From Propionibacteriaceae bacterium (GTDB lineage Bacteria > Actinomycetota > Actinomycetes > Propionibacteriales > Propionibacteriaceae): a DNA stretch of 64,000 nucleotides. The notes below the pieces were generated by a model. The model saw only the letters and a program-made list of their open reading frames with translations. It made no database searches and had not been told where the DNA came from. Shown here one piece after another: positions 46,619-56,161 of the stretch; the first letter of the stretch is position 1; each line of letters starts with the position of its first letter. A program made the position numbers and the translations under genes. The stretch covers positions 23,355-87,354 of the forward strand of contig JAITVK010000034.1 in NCBI GenBank assembly GCA_031285845.1, written 5' to 3'.

Positions 46619-48476
46619 CGACACTGTCCTTGACATCGTCGAACAGCGAATCCACGATACCGCGATGAGTGGCTATGACATTCGCACGCTTGATTTTCAT
46701 GCTCTCCGTCACCGCGCCAGACTCCACCGTCAACTCGTGGTCCAGAATCGCGTACCGCTTGACCGTCTCCCAATGCTCCAAGTGAGTGTTGGCGCGCGCC
46801 ACGAAGCGATCGATCGAGGCTCGGATCTGCGGCAACTGGGTCAGTTCGGCGTACGAGGCCTGCGGGTGACCATGATTGCGACCCCAGCGCAGCAGCCCCT
46901 CTCGATCCATCACCAGCAGGGCGGCGATGTACTTGTGTCCGTCCCCGACGGCGATCGCGGCCGAAATGTACGGCACATTCGCCATCAGCGCGGCCTCGAC
47001 CTTGGTCGGCGCGACGTACTTGCCGCCGGAGGTCTTCATCAGATCCTTCTTGCGGTCCGTCACTCTCAGTTGCCCATCATCGCCGAGATAACCGATGTCA
47101 CCAGTGTGGAACCACCCCTCAGGATCGATCGCCTCGGCCGTGGCTTGCGGATTCTTGTGATAACCGTCCATCACCACCGGCGCGCGGAACAGAATCTCGC
47201 CGTCGTCGGCGATCCGGGCTTCCAAACCAGGGATCGGACGGCCCAGCGACCCGAAAACCGGCTGCCGGTAGTGGTTGACGGCGTTCACCGTGGCCGTCTC
47301 GGTCATGCCGTATCCTTCCACGACGATGATGCCGGCGGCGTAGAACCACTTCTGGACCTGCGGACTCAACTTGGCCGCACCCGAAATCATGAAGCGGATG
47401 TTGCCACCCATCTTGTCGCGCAGCTTGGAGAACACGAGTTTGTCGGCCACAGCGAAACGGGCTCTCAACACTGGAGGCATCGGTTTGGACGCCAGTCGGT
47501 AGGGAATCGCTTTGTAGCCGGTCGCGAAAGCCCAGTGCGCGATCCGGCCTTTCAACCCATGACTGGTCTCCCCTGTCAGAACTGCGGCGCGCACCTTCTC
47601 GAAAATCCGCGGCACCCCACACATGAAGGATGGTTTGACGATCGCCAGATTCTCCACGATCTTGTCGATCCGCCCGTCGATCGCAGTCTGGAAGCCGTAC
47701 TTGGCTTGGAAAACCATCATCGACTTGCCGAAGGTGTGGCTGAGCGGCAGCCACAGGTAGCTCAGCAGATCAGAGGTGACCAGATCCATCATCTCCACCG
47801 ATTCGGCCAGGTACGTCCAGGCGGAATGCTTCAGCCGTACGCCCTTCGGCCGCCCAGTCGTGCCCGAGGTGTAGATCAGGGTGGCCAAGTGGTCGCGGGT
47901 CGTACGAGCGACGGCCTCATCGACACAGCCCGGATGCTCACTCAAGTAGGCGCGACCCTCGTCAAGGAAGTCTTCCCACGCCAACACGCGATGACCGTCG
48001 CCGGGCCCGTCCATGACGATGATCAACCCAATCGCGTCATCCAGGTCGTGATGAGCGGTGACCTTGTCGACCTGGGTGGCGTCTTCAGCCAGGACGATCT
48101 TCGAATCCGAATCCGACAAGATGAACGCCACATCTTCGACCTTGGTGTTGGGGTACACCGTCGTCGTGGCGCAGCCAGCCAGTGTGATCCCGTAGTCGGC
48201 CAAGGCCCATTCGATCCGCGTCATCGCGATGATCGCGACCCGATCCTCTTGAACCAAGCCACGCCCGATCAGTCCAGCCGCGAAGGCGTACGCCGCTTCC
48301 GCAGTCTGAGCCCAGCTGAGGTCATGCCAGACCTCCTGCTTGTCAGGGTACAGAAACGCGCGATAGTCAGGAGTCTTGCGGATTCGGTCGACCAATATGG
48401 CCGACACTGACTGCGCCGACCGGGCGGAGATTTCGGATTGGAGGGCCGCCGTATCGCTGGGAGTCTGCTTCATCAT
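46608..48476 (-). CDS. fadD: Long-chain fatty acid-CoA ligase
   Basis: The 622-residue AMP-forming enzyme activates fatty acids. The ATP-binding signature is LIYTSGTTGRPKGVRLKHS, the adenylate motif VEGYGMTETATVNAV, and the hinge and C-terminal parts are GWFHTGDIGYL and DRKKDLMKTSGGKYVAP. Its size matches the FAA/FadD15 group of actinobacteria. Two adjacent ATG codons (48476, 48473) follow AGGAGA. The product may feed lipid synthesis or beta-oxidation; no other beta-oxidation gene is here. Confidence 0.94.
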   Translation of the reverse strand: MMKQTPSDTAALQSEISARSAQSVSAILVDRIRKTPDYRAFLYPDKQEVWHDLSWAQTAEAAYAFAAGLIGRGLVQEDRVAIIAMTRIEWALADYGITLAGCATTTVYPNTKVEDVAFILSDSDSKIVLAEDATQVDKVTAHHDLDDAIGLIIVMDGPGDGHRVLAWEDFLDEGRAYLSEHPGCVDEAVARTTRDHLATLIYTSGTTGRPKGVRLKHSAWTYLAESVEMMDLVTSDLLSYLWLPLSHTFGKSMMVFQAKYGFQTAIDGRIDKIVENLAIVKPSFMCGVPRIFEKVRAAVLTGETSHGLKGRIAHWAFATGYKAIPYRLASKPMPPVLRARFAVADKLVFSKLRDKMGGNIRFMISGAAKLSPQVQKWFYAAGIIVVEGYGMTETATVNAVNHYRQPVFGSLGRPIPGLEARIADDGEILFRAPVVMDGYHKNPQATAEAIDPEGWFHTGDIGYLGDDGQLRVTDRKKDLMKTSGGKYVAPTKVEAALMANVPYISAAIAVGDGHKYIAALLVMDREGLLRWGRNHGHPQASYAELTQLPQIRASIDRFVARANTHLEHWETVKRYAILDHELTVESGAVTESMKIKRANVIATHRGIVDSLFDDVKDSVDEG

Positions 48477-48798
48477 GAACTATCTCTCCTAATTCGCTAG
48501 TCACACCGGTGATGAGCCTCGAGCCGCGCGCTGCGTAGAAACAACAGTTCCGCGTGATCATGTGTTGGCTGAAGCCAAATTTACCACTTGCGACATCTGG
48601 GCAGGTCACAAGCAATGCTCGCGCGTGCCGTCGCCCGGCGCACGGTCGGCGATTCGCTGCGCGGTCGCACCATCGCCGGTCGGAAAACCCACGGTCAGCC
48701 GTCGGCTGGCGCGCGGTCGTGACGCTGATCGACCCCATCGCCGCGTCCGTTGTTCAGGCAGATCCGGGCCAGGTTTGGGCCCGTGGCAAAATGAGTGG
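48477..48798. other. Divergent intergenic region between fadD and the flavoprotein gene
   Basis: These 322 bases hold no gene I can support. A CAAAAT box at 48787-48792, six bases before the GTG at 48799, is a possible leaderless promoter. The fadD promoter is not clear. Confidence 0.4.
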
Positions 48799-51678
48799 GT
48801 GCATCTGACGACCAGCGGAACGCCAACGCCCGACATCGTGGGCGATTTCCTCGCCGCCTTGGACTCATCGACCCGGGCCAGCGTGGACACGACGACGCTG
48901 ACGCGCGCGATGTACTCCACTGACGCCTCGATCTACCGAGTGGTCCCCACCGCGGTCGCCCGCCCGCACGACGGCGATGAAGTCGAGGCGTTGCTCAACG
49001 CCGCCTATCGGGTCGACCTACCCGTCACCGCCCGTGGATCGGGCACGTCCTGCGCCGGAAACGCCGTGGGTGCTGGGCTGGTGATCGATTTCCGCCGCCA
49101 CATGAACCACATCCACCGTATCGACCCGCAGGCGAAGACCGCCGAGGTCGATCCCGGGGTCGTTCAGGAGACACTGCAAAACGCGGTCAAGCCGTACAAC
49201 GTACGGTTCGGACCCGATCCGTCGACCTCCAGCCGCTGCACCATCGGCGGGATCATCGCCAACAACGCCTGCGGGCCGCGCGCACTAGGCTACGGGGTGG
49301 CCGCGACCAACCTGATCGACGCGACCATCCACACGGGGACGGGTCAGCGTCTCAACCTGAGCCAACTGTCTGGCGCTGGGGCGCGTTCCCATCGCCTCTC
49401 CACTCAACTGGCCGACCTGATCGACGCCAACCTCGCTCCGATTCGCACCCAATGCGGTCACTTCTCCCGCCAAGTGTCGGGCTATGGCCTTCAGCATCTC
49501 CTACCAGAGAATGGCCGCGACTTGGCCCGATTCTTCGCTGGCAGCGAAGGCACGCTCGGCGTCGCGACACGGCTGACCGTACGCTTGGTGGCCGATCCGC
49601 CCCACACCCTCACCGTCGCTTTGGGTTACCCGACAATGGCCGACGCCGCCGACGCGGTGACATCGATCCTCGCCATGAACCCAACTGCGGTCGAAGGCAT
49701 GGACTCTCGGCTGGTCGACGTCGTACGCGACGCCCGCGGTTCACAAGCTGTGCCCCCACTGCCGGCAGGCCAAGGCTGGATGTTCATCGAACTGGGCGGA
49801 AACGACACCCGTGAACTGAGGGAGCGCGCCGACCGTCTGATTGCTGCGTCCGGTTGCCTGGAGGGTTGGCGTCTCGACGACCCGCGCCAAGCGGACACGC
49901 TGTGGAAGATCCGCTCCGACGGCGCCGGTTTGGCCGGTGTCAGTCTGAGCGAACCGGCCTATCCAGGGTGGGAGGACGCGGCTGTTCCTCCGGACAAGTT
50001 GGGTTCCTACCTGCGCGGTTTTGAAGAACTCCTCGATGCTCATGGATTCCACGCCCTGCCGTACGGGCATTTCGGCGAAGGCTGCGTTCACGCGCGCATC
50101 GATTTCCCTTTGACTCAGCCCGGCGGTTCACATCGCTACCGCGCCTTCGTCACCGACTGCGCTCGACTGGTCGCCAGTTTCGGGGGCTCTTTGTCCGGCG
50201 AGCATGGGGACGGGCGGGCCCGATCCGATCTGTTACCGCTGATGTACTCCCCCGAAGTCATGGCCCTGTTCGCCGGTGTCAAGCGCATTTTCGACCCCTC
50301 GAACCACCTCAACCCGGGCGTGATCGTCGCCCCGGCTCGACTCGACGACCAGATCCGCTACACCGGGTTGATCGACAATCCAGTGGTCGAAACTCATGGT
50401 GACTTCGCCGCTCAGGTTCATCGCTGCACTGGGGTCGGAAAATGTGTCGGGGTTCACCACGAGGCGGTGATGTGCCCGGCCTATCAGGCCACCGGCGAGG
50501 AGAAAGATTCCCCGCGCGGCCGAGCGCGGGTTCTGCAAGAGATGGTCAACGGAACCCTGCTTCACGGCTGGGACAGCCCCGAAGTCGCCGCTGTCCTCGA
50601 CTCATGCCTGGCCTGCAAAGGATGCTCATCCGACTGCCCGACCGGGATCGACATGGCCGCCGCGAAGTCGTACGCGCTGGATCAGCGCTATCACGGCAGT
50701 ATGCGACCGCGCAGCCATTACGCCTTGGGGTGGTTGCCGCGCTGGGGACGATTGGTGACGCGTCTGCGGCTGGGAGCGGTAGCCAACGCGGTGTTGGGAT
50801 TGTCCGCCGTCGGCGGTTGGGCCAAGTGGTTGGCCGGGGTCGACTCCCGTCGAGCGCTGCCACGGTTCGCGACGCAGTCAGGTCGACGCCGAGCCGCCGC
50901 GATCATCGCCGATCCACGCCACGAGGCGGCCGTCACGCAGCGCCAGCCCGTGGTGGTGTGGGTCGACTCGTTCACCGACTGTTTCGAAGGCACCGCGCTG
51001 CCAGCGATGATCAAAGTGCTGCTCGCGGCCGGGTACGCTCCGAGGTTCCTCGAACGCACGGCCTGCTGTGGTTTGACCTGGATCACCACCGGGCAGCGAA
51101 GCGCCGCCGCCCGACACATCCGAGCTGCCTTGGACCAACTGGCGCCAATCGCCGCCGCCGGAACACCGATCGTGGCGATGGAGCCCAGTTGTCTGGCTGT
51201 GTGGCGCTCCGACGCAGCCGAGCTTGTCGTGGATTCGCGCCTGTCGCAGGTGCGAGACCATCTGATGACCTTGGCCGAGTTGCTGACCCAGCAGGACCAG
51301 TGGACGCCCCCGGATCTGAGCGGCCACGAGATCATCGCCCAACCCCACTGTCACCAAGCCAGCGTCATCGGCTGGGCAGCGGAGGCTCAACTGCTCGATC
51401 AGGCTGGTGCGACGGTGACCACGCTGAACGGCTGCTGCGGTCTGGCCGGAAACTTCGGAGTCGAAATCGGCCACCATGAGATGTCGGTCGCCGTGGCTGA
51501 GACTCATCTTCTCCCGGCGTTGCGCGAACAACCCGAAGCCATCGTCTTGGCCGACGGCTTCTCTTGTCGCAAGCAGGTGTCCGATCTGAGCGGACGCGAA
51601 GCGGTCACCTTGGCTGAATTGCTCGCCTCACACATCCCCGCGCTGGTCAGCCCCGCTGTCGGGCACGGCGCACACTGA
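48799..51678 (+). CDS. FAD-linked oxidase with iron-sulfur and CCG domains (D-lactate dehydrogenase-like)
   Basis: The 959-residue fusion protein has four parts. The FAD_binding_4 domain covers about residues 40-230 (ARGSGTSCAGNAVG, CTIGGIIANNACGPRALGYG). The oxidase C-terminal domain covers 230-540, with the catalytic-type GGSLSGEHGDGRARS. A ferredoxin domain with two clusters (CTGVGKCVG, CLACKGCSSDCP) and paired CCG domains (TACCGLTW, NGCCGLAGNFG) follow. This is the architecture of membrane-associated quinone-linked D-lactate or 2-hydroxyacid dehydrogenases (GlcD+GlcF in one chain). GTG 48799 is the likely start; the upstream frame is not homologous. It overlaps the convergent YbaK gene by 51 bases. 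Confidence 0.92.
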   Translation: MHLTTSGTPTPDIVGDFLAALDSSTRASVDTTTLTRAMYSTDASIYRVVPTAVARPHDGDEVEALLNAAYRVDLPVTARGSGTSCAGNAVGAGLVIDFRRHMNHIHRIDPQAKTAEVDPGVVQETLQNAVKPYNVRFGPDPSTSSRCTIGGIIANNACGPRALGYGVAATNLIDATIHTGTGQRLNLSQLSGAGARSHRLSTQLADLIDANLAPIRTQCGHFSRQVSGYGLQHLLPENGRDLARFFAGSEGTLGVATRLTVRLVADPPHTLTVALGYPTMADAADAVTSILAMNPTAVEGMDSRLVDVVRDARGSQAVPPLPAGQGWMFIELGGNDTRELRERADRLIAASGCLEGWRLDDPRQADTLWKIRSDGAGLAGVSLSEPAYPGWEDAAVPPDKLGSYLRGFEELLDAHGFHALPYGHFGEGCVHARIDFPLTQPGGSHRYRAFVTDCARLVASFGGSLSGEHGDGRARSDLLPLMYSPEVMALFAGVKRIFDPSNHLNPGVIVAPARLDDQIRYTGLIDNPVVETHGDFAAQVHRCTGVGKCVGVHHEAVMCPAYQATGEEKDSPRGRARVLQEMVNGTLLHGWDSPEVAAVLDSCLACKGCSSDCPTGIDMAAAKSYALDQRYHGSMRPRSHYALGWLPRWGRLVTRLRLGAVANAVLGLSAVGGWAKWLAGVDSRRALPRFATQSGRRRAAAIIADPRHEAAVTQRQPVVVWVDSFTDCFEGTALPAMIKVLLAAGYAPRFLERTACCGLTWITTGQRSAAARHIRAALDQLAPIAAAGTPIVAMEPSCLAVWRSDAAELVVDSRLSQVRDHLMTLAELLTQQDQWTPPDLSGHEIIAQPHCHQASVIGWAAEAQLLDQAGATVTTLNGCCGLAGNFGVEIGHHEMSVAVAETHLLPALREQPEAIVLADGFSCRKQVSDLSGREAVTLAELLASHIPALVSPAVGHGAH

Positions 51679-52125
51679 CACCCATTGGCCGTACTCGCTG
51701 AAGGTCTCCAACTCCTTGATCGTCACTTCGATCGACGAGTTGGGTGAACCAGCGGCCGGAAAGACCGTCTGAAATCGACGCAGCGACGTGTCGAGATAGA
51801 CACGCACCCCTTCAGCCAGGCCGAAGGGACACACCCCACCGACACCGTGCCCAGTGGCTTGCTCGACCTGGCTGGGACTGATCATCGAAGCTTTGACACC
51901 AAAACGCGCCTTGTACGCCCGATTGTCGATTCTCGCGTCTCCGGCGACCACGATCACGATCGGACCATCGGGCAGCGTGAAGGCCAGAGTCTTCGCGATG
52001 CGCTGGGGTGTGGTCCCCACCGCTTGGGCAGCCAATTCGACTGTCGCACTGGACGTCGGATGTTCCACCACACGCTCCGCCGCTCCGAACCGCGCCAGAT
52101 GCTGGCGAGCGGTCGTCAAAGACAT
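51628..52125 (-). CDS. YbaK/EbsC family aminoacyl-tRNA deacylase
   Basis: The 165-residue single-domain editing protein removes mischarged amino acids from tRNA. The family marks are GTTPQRIAKTLAF (the conserved catalytic Lys region), the IVVVAGDARIDN-type strand and the GVGGVCPFGL loop near VRVYLD. An AAGG site precedes the ATG. Its last 17 codons are antisense to the flavoprotein end. The substrate (Cys-tRNA-Pro or another) cannot be told. Confidence 0.9.
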   Translation of the reverse strand: MSLTTARQHLARFGAAERVVEHPTSSATVELAAQAVGTTPQRIAKTLAFTLPDGPIVIVVAGDARIDNRAYKARFGVKASMISPSQVEQATGHGVGGVCPFGLAEGVRVYLDTSLRRFQTVFPAAGSPNSSIEVTIKELETFSEYGQWVSVCAVPDSGADQRGDV

Positions 52126-52214
52126 CAGACCACCTTCCCATCGAATCGTCGTGTCGTCAGTTCATCAACACCTGGACCGGGCAAGCGTGCCGTGACCGGC
52201 CCGTGAGCGATCGG

Positions 52215-53288
52215 TCAGTGTCGCGACAACCTGGCCCGACGGTACGGACCGGCGAGCGGACTGGGCGCGCCGAGCGCGAAAGCCGCCTGCTCCGGCCATC
52301 CGGGGTTGCGCAGCGCCTCACGACCGAGCATGACCGCGTCGGCTTGACCGGTGCGCAGAATCTGCTCAGCCTGCTCCGGCTTGGTGATCATTCCGACCGC
52401 TGAGGTCGCGATCTCAGCCTCACGACGCACACGCTCGGCGAACCGCACTTGGTAGCCCGGGCCAACCGGAATGTCCGTGACGAGGTTTCCGCCCGTGGAC
52501 ACGTCGATCAGGTCGACGCCGAGCCCTTTCAGGTCGATGGCCAGTTGCACGGTGTCGTCGCCGTTCCACCCCTGGTCGACCCAATCCGTGGCCGACACGC
52601 GGACGAACAACGGTTTGGATTCAGGCCAGACTGCTCGTACGGCGCTGACGACTTCACGGACCAAACGTGTCCGTCCGGCGAAGTCGCCACCGTACTCGTC
52701 ATGACGGGTGTTCGACAGCGGCGAATAAAACTCATGGAGCAGGTAGCCATGGGCGGCATGCACCTCCGCGACGTCGATTCCGGCGGCATCGGCCCGGCGA
52801 GCGGCGGCGGCGAACGCTGCCGGAACGGCGCGAATCTGCTCGATGGTCAGTTGTTGCGGCACGGCCAGCCCAGGGAACGGCTGGTTCGTGGGACCCACCG
52901 GGCTGTAGCCGCCCTGATCCAGCGGTTGGAACCCGCTGGGAGCCCCTGGGCGATCCGGCCAGGTCGACCCTTTTCGACCAGCGTGGGCCAACTGGATGCC
53001 GACGGCGCTGCCCTGGCTGTGACAGAAGTCGACGATGGACCTGAAGGCTTCCGTTTGGGCGTCATTCCACAGCCCGAGGTCGGCGACCGTGATGCGCCCC
53101 TCCGGGACGACACCGGTGGCTTCGATGACCGCCAATCCGTAGCCCTGAACGGCACGGCTGCCGTAGTGGACCTGATGCCAAGCGGTGGGCACCCCGTCAT
53201 CGTTCGTCACAGTGTACTGACACATTGGTGACATCCAGACACGGTTGCGTAGAGTCAGTCCAGCGATGGTATAAGGATCAAACAGCAT
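52215..53288 (-). CDS. Old yellow enzyme family NADH:flavin oxidoreductase, YqjM-like
   Basis: The 357-residue FMN enzyme reduces activated C=C bonds. It belongs to the thermophilic-like YqjM class: Cys23 and Tyr25 in SPMCQY (equivalent to YqjM Cys26/Tyr28), VAEVHAAHGYLLHEF with the substrate-binding His pair, and LSNTRHDEYGG. The physiological substrate is unknown. The ATG lies seven bases after TACACT (53301-53296), suggesting leaderless translation. The gene is monocistronic. Confidence 0.93.
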   Translation of the reverse strand: MLFDPYTIAGLTLRNRVWMSPMCQYTVTNDDGVPTAWHQVHYGSRAVQGYGLAVIEATGVVPEGRITVADLGLWNDAQTEAFRSIVDFCHSQGSAVGIQLAHAGRKGSTWPDRPGAPSGFQPLDQGGYSPVGPTNQPFPGLAVPQQLTIEQIRAVPAAFAAAARRADAAGIDVAEVHAAHGYLLHEFYSPLSNTRHDEYGGDFAGRTRLVREVVSAVRAVWPESKPLFVRVSATDWVDQGWNGDDTVQLAIDLKGLGVDLIDVSTGGNLVTDIPVGPGYQVRFAERVRREAEIATSAVGMITKPEQAEQILRTGQADAVMLGREALRNPGWPEQAAFALGAPSPLAGPYRRARLSRH

Positions 53289-53295
53289 GGCGACC

Positions 53296-53301
53296 AGTGT
53301 A
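53296..53301 (-). promoter_or_regulatory. -10 box of the OYE-family gene (leaderless)
   Basis: TACACT on the minus strand is followed by exactly seven bases and the ATG at 53288. Confidence 0.45.
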
Positions 53302-53361
53302 GAGCCTGCGATGACCTGACCGATCCACAGATCATCAGTGGACTCGTGTGCCCCGCCGCGT

Positions 53362-55044
53362 TCAGTCTCTGGTCAAGCGTCGGTGGGCGGCCCGATGCGG
53401 CCGTGCCGCTTCGATGCCCAGACGCTGGACCTTGTTGGCCTCGTAGTCTTCGAAGTTGCCCTCGAACCAGAACCACCGAGCCGGATCCTCATCGTCGCCT
53501 TCCCAGGCGAGAATGTGGGTCGCCACGCGATCGAGGAACCATCTGTCGTGGGAGATCACCACCGCACAGCCGGGAAACTCCAGCAGCGCGTCCTCCAAAG
53601 ATTGCAGAGTCTCCACATCCAAGTCGTTGGTCGGTTCGTCCAGCAGCAGAACATTGCCACCCTGTTTCAGAGTCAGGGCGAGGTTGAGCCGGTTGCGCTC
53701 TCCGCCCGACAACACCCCAGCGGGCTTCTGCTGATCAGGGCCTTTGAAACCGAAGGACGCCACGTACGCGCGACTGGGCATCTCGAAGTTTCCGACTTTG
53801 ATGAAATCGAGTTCGTCAGACACCGCCTGCCACACGTTCTTCTGCGGAGCGATCCCGCTACGACCCTGGTCGACGTAGCTGAAGGACACCGTCGAACCGA
53901 CCCGCACCTTGCCCGAGTCGGGGGCCTCTTCCCCGATCAGCATCTTGAACAAGGTGGTCTTCCCGACACCATTGGGCCCAATGACCCCGACGATGCCGGC
54001 TCTCGGCAGAGAAAAGGACAGGTTGTCGATCAACATCCGGTCATCGAAGCCTTTCGTCAGCTTGACGGCCTCGATCACATCCGAGCCCAGTCGCGGACCG
54101 GCCGGGATGTTGATCTCGGCTAGATCCAGTTGACGATTGCGCTCCGCCTCGGCCGCCAGTTCCTCGTACCTCGCCAGACGGGCCTTGTTCTTCGCTTGAC
54201 GGGCCTTCGGGTTGGAACGGACCCAATCCAGTTCGCGTTCCAGAATCTTGGCCCGCTTGGCGTCTTTCTTGCCTTCAATGCTCAGTCGAGCCCGCTTGGT
54301 CTCCAAGTAGGTCGAGTAGTTGCCTTCGTACGGATGCAGTTGGCCCCGGTCGACCTCGCAGATCCACCCCGCGACGTTGTCAAGGAAGTACCGGTCATGG
54401 GTGACCGCCAAAACCGCGCCAGGATAGTTTTTCAAATGACCCTCCAGCCAGGTGACCGACTCCGCGTCCAGATGGTTGGTCGGCTCGTCCAGCAGCAACA
54501 GATCGGGCTGTTGCAAGAGCAGCTTGCACAAGGCGACGCGTCGACGCTCGCCGCCCGACAGCACATCCACGATCATGTCGGGGTCAGGGCAACGCAGCGC
54601 GTCCATAGCCTGCTCCAACTGGGCGTCGATGTCCCAAGCCTGACGGTGATCCAGCTCGGTCTGGAGCTCTCCCATCTCTGCCAGCAGGGCGTCGAAGTCA
54701 GCCTCGGGATCAGCCAGAGCGGCCGACACCTCGTTGAAACGATTCAGCTTCGCCATGGTGTCTTCCACCGCTTCTTGGATGTTCTCCAAAACGGTCTTGC
54801 CCTCAGTCAGCGGCGGTTCCTGCAACAGGATTCCCACGCTGGCGTCTTTCGCCAGCAGGACTTCCCCATTGTTGGGTCGCTCCAGTCCCGCCATCAGTTT
54901 CAGCAACGTCGACTTGCCTGCGCCATTGGGCCCAACCACACCGATCTTGGCGTCGGGAAAGAACGACATGGTGAGGTTTTCGAAGATCACCTTCTCACCC
55001 AACGCTTTGCGGACATTGTGCAACGTGAGAATGAACTCGGCCAT
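53362..55044 (-). CDS. ettA: Energy-dependent translational throttle protein EttA (ABC-F)
   Basis: The 560-residue soluble protein has two ATPase domains and binds the ribosomal E site to gate translation in response to ATP/ADP. Walker A motifs are GPNGAGKST and GPNGVGKTT, the signatures are VLSGGERRRVALC and VLSGGERNRLNLAL, and the Walker B motifs end LDEPTNHLD and LDEPTNDLD. The arm between the domains contains KKDAKRAKILERELDWVRSN. Start 55044 follows AAGGAG. A further N-terminal extension of the frame is not homologous. Confidence 0.95.
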   Translation of the reverse strand: MAEFILTLHNVRKALGEKVIFENLTMSFFPDAKIGVVGPNGAGKSTLLKLMAGLERPNNGEVLLAKDASVGILLQEPPLTEGKTVLENIQEAVEDTMAKLNRFNEVSAALADPEADFDALLAEMGELQTELDHRQAWDIDAQLEQAMDALRCPDPDMIVDVLSGGERRRVALCKLLLQQPDLLLLDEPTNHLDAESVTWLEGHLKNYPGAVLAVTHDRYFLDNVAGWICEVDRGQLHPYEGNYSTYLETKRARLSIEGKKDAKRAKILERELDWVRSNPKARQAKNKARLARYEELAAEAERNRQLDLAEINIPAGPRLGSDVIEAVKLTKGFDDRMLIDNLSFSLPRAGIVGVIGPNGVGKTTLFKMLIGEEAPDSGKVRVGSTVSFSYVDQGRSGIAPQKNVWQAVSDELDFIKVGNFEMPSRAYVASFGFKGPDQQKPAGVLSGGERNRLNLALTLKQGGNVLLLDEPTNDLDVETLQSLEDALLEFPGCAVVISHDRWFLDRVATHILAWEGDDEDPARWFWFEGNFEDYEANKVQRLGIEAARPHRAAHRRLTRD

Positions 55045-55187
55045 GGATCTCCTTGGATGGGCTGCCAGAGCGGGTCGGTGAATGAACCAGAACGCCCATA
55101 TTATGCCAGGTCTGACCCAGGTGGCGCTCACCGACAGGCCATCCAGACCGACCCGCCGAGCCTCATCCGATCAACGGCAGACGAAGA

Positions 55188-55697
55188 TCAGGCGGCCTGC
55201 TCCGCGCAGGAGTCGTCACAGAACTCGTCAACCGTCGCGGCCATCATCGGATCGACCAGATCGGGCGCCAGTTCCACGGGCGAGCCGGAGGACTCCACCT
55301 GGTCGGCTCCATCCAAGACAAGACTGCGATCGTCGACTATCCGAAGTGAATTGCGACAGAAACTGGACGTTCCCCGGTTGAGGTCGTGACCGATGACTGT
55401 GGCTTCGATCACCGTCTTCTCATGATGGGCTCCGGCGTCGTCGACCCAGGCCTGAGTTCGCACCCGCCCCTGAACGAACACCGGGTCGCCTTTGGCCAGA
55501 CTACGGGCCACATTCTCCGCCAACCCGCGGTAGCAGGTGACATTAGACCAGGTCGTGGCCGCGTCGACCCACGTCCCGTCCACACGCATCCGGGGGGTCG
55601 TCCCCACCCGGAAGGCCACCATCGGCACCCCGGTGCGTGTCATCTTCACCTCGACATCATGACCGACATAGCCGGTCAACACCACCGTCGACTCCAT
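55188..55697 (-). CDS. ssb: Single-stranded DNA-binding protein
   Basis: The 169-residue protein has an N-terminal OB fold (1-110, MESTVVLTGYVGHDVEVKMT to VIEATVIGHDLNRGTS) and an acidic, irregular C-terminus with two Cys. It lacks the DDDIPF tip of the replicative SSB, and the core motif is degenerate, so it is a secondary SSB paralogue, not the essential one next to rpsF/rpsR. An AGAGGAA site precedes the ATG. The gene is monocistronic, and the last part is unlike known SSB tails. Confidence 0.85.
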   Translation of the reverse strand: MESTVVLTGYVGHDVEVKMTRTGVPMVAFRVGTTPRMRVDGTWVDAATTWSNVTCYRGLAENVARSLAKGDPVFVQGRVRTQAWVDDAGAHHEKTVIEATVIGHDLNRGTSSFCRNSLRIVDDRSLVLDGADQVESSGSPVELAPDLVDPMMAATVDEFCDDSCAEQAA

Positions 55698-56161
55698 CTT
55701 CTTCCTCTCGATTCTTGTGTGATGTGGGCGGAGCACTGACACATCCGATGGCGACGACAGCGCATGGGAGCGGACAATCCGCTCGGCTCACCGCTCGTGG
55801 ACAACGGCCCGCCACCCCGATCACATCGGACCGGGCCGTCGCGACAACCAGACGCACTCGCGCTGGGCTAACCCAGCGCGAGGTCGCCCCGTACTCCACC
55901 GGATGGCCAGTGCTCCTCGGCGAGGTCCGTGGATGGCTTCACTCATCGTCGTGACCTCACTGTGAGACACCATGTCCCGAACCGGCCCCGTACTGCTCCG
56001 CTCATCGCGACCTGTGCATCAGATCGTCGTTAGCCACCCCACCTGTGGACAAAACGCACTTCTGCTTCTGGGCCACGTCAAGTCCAACGCCGAGCCCAGC
56101 GGACAGATTCCACGAACGCCGGGCGACACTTCCGGACGCCTCAAATCTCACCCCGCGCGCC
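55698..56161. other. Intergenic region upstream of ssb
   Basis: In 464 bases no open frame has a ribosome-binding site together with a recognisable product. The only clear structure is the hairpin at 55858-55881. Confidence 0.5.
55858..55881 (-). terminator. 10-bp hairpin between the GTPase operon and ssb
   Basis: The arms 55858-55867 and 55872-55881 are perfect complements around the tetraloop CTAA. It lies ~280 bases after the GTPase stop on the minus strand and has no U-run. It could be a terminator or a structured leader of ssb. Confidence 0.4.

Noticed and set aside
46560..48410. A 616-codon open frame on the + strand opposite fadD
   Set aside because: It is the antisense shadow of fadD, which has complete AMP-ligase motifs; the shadow encodes no known domain.
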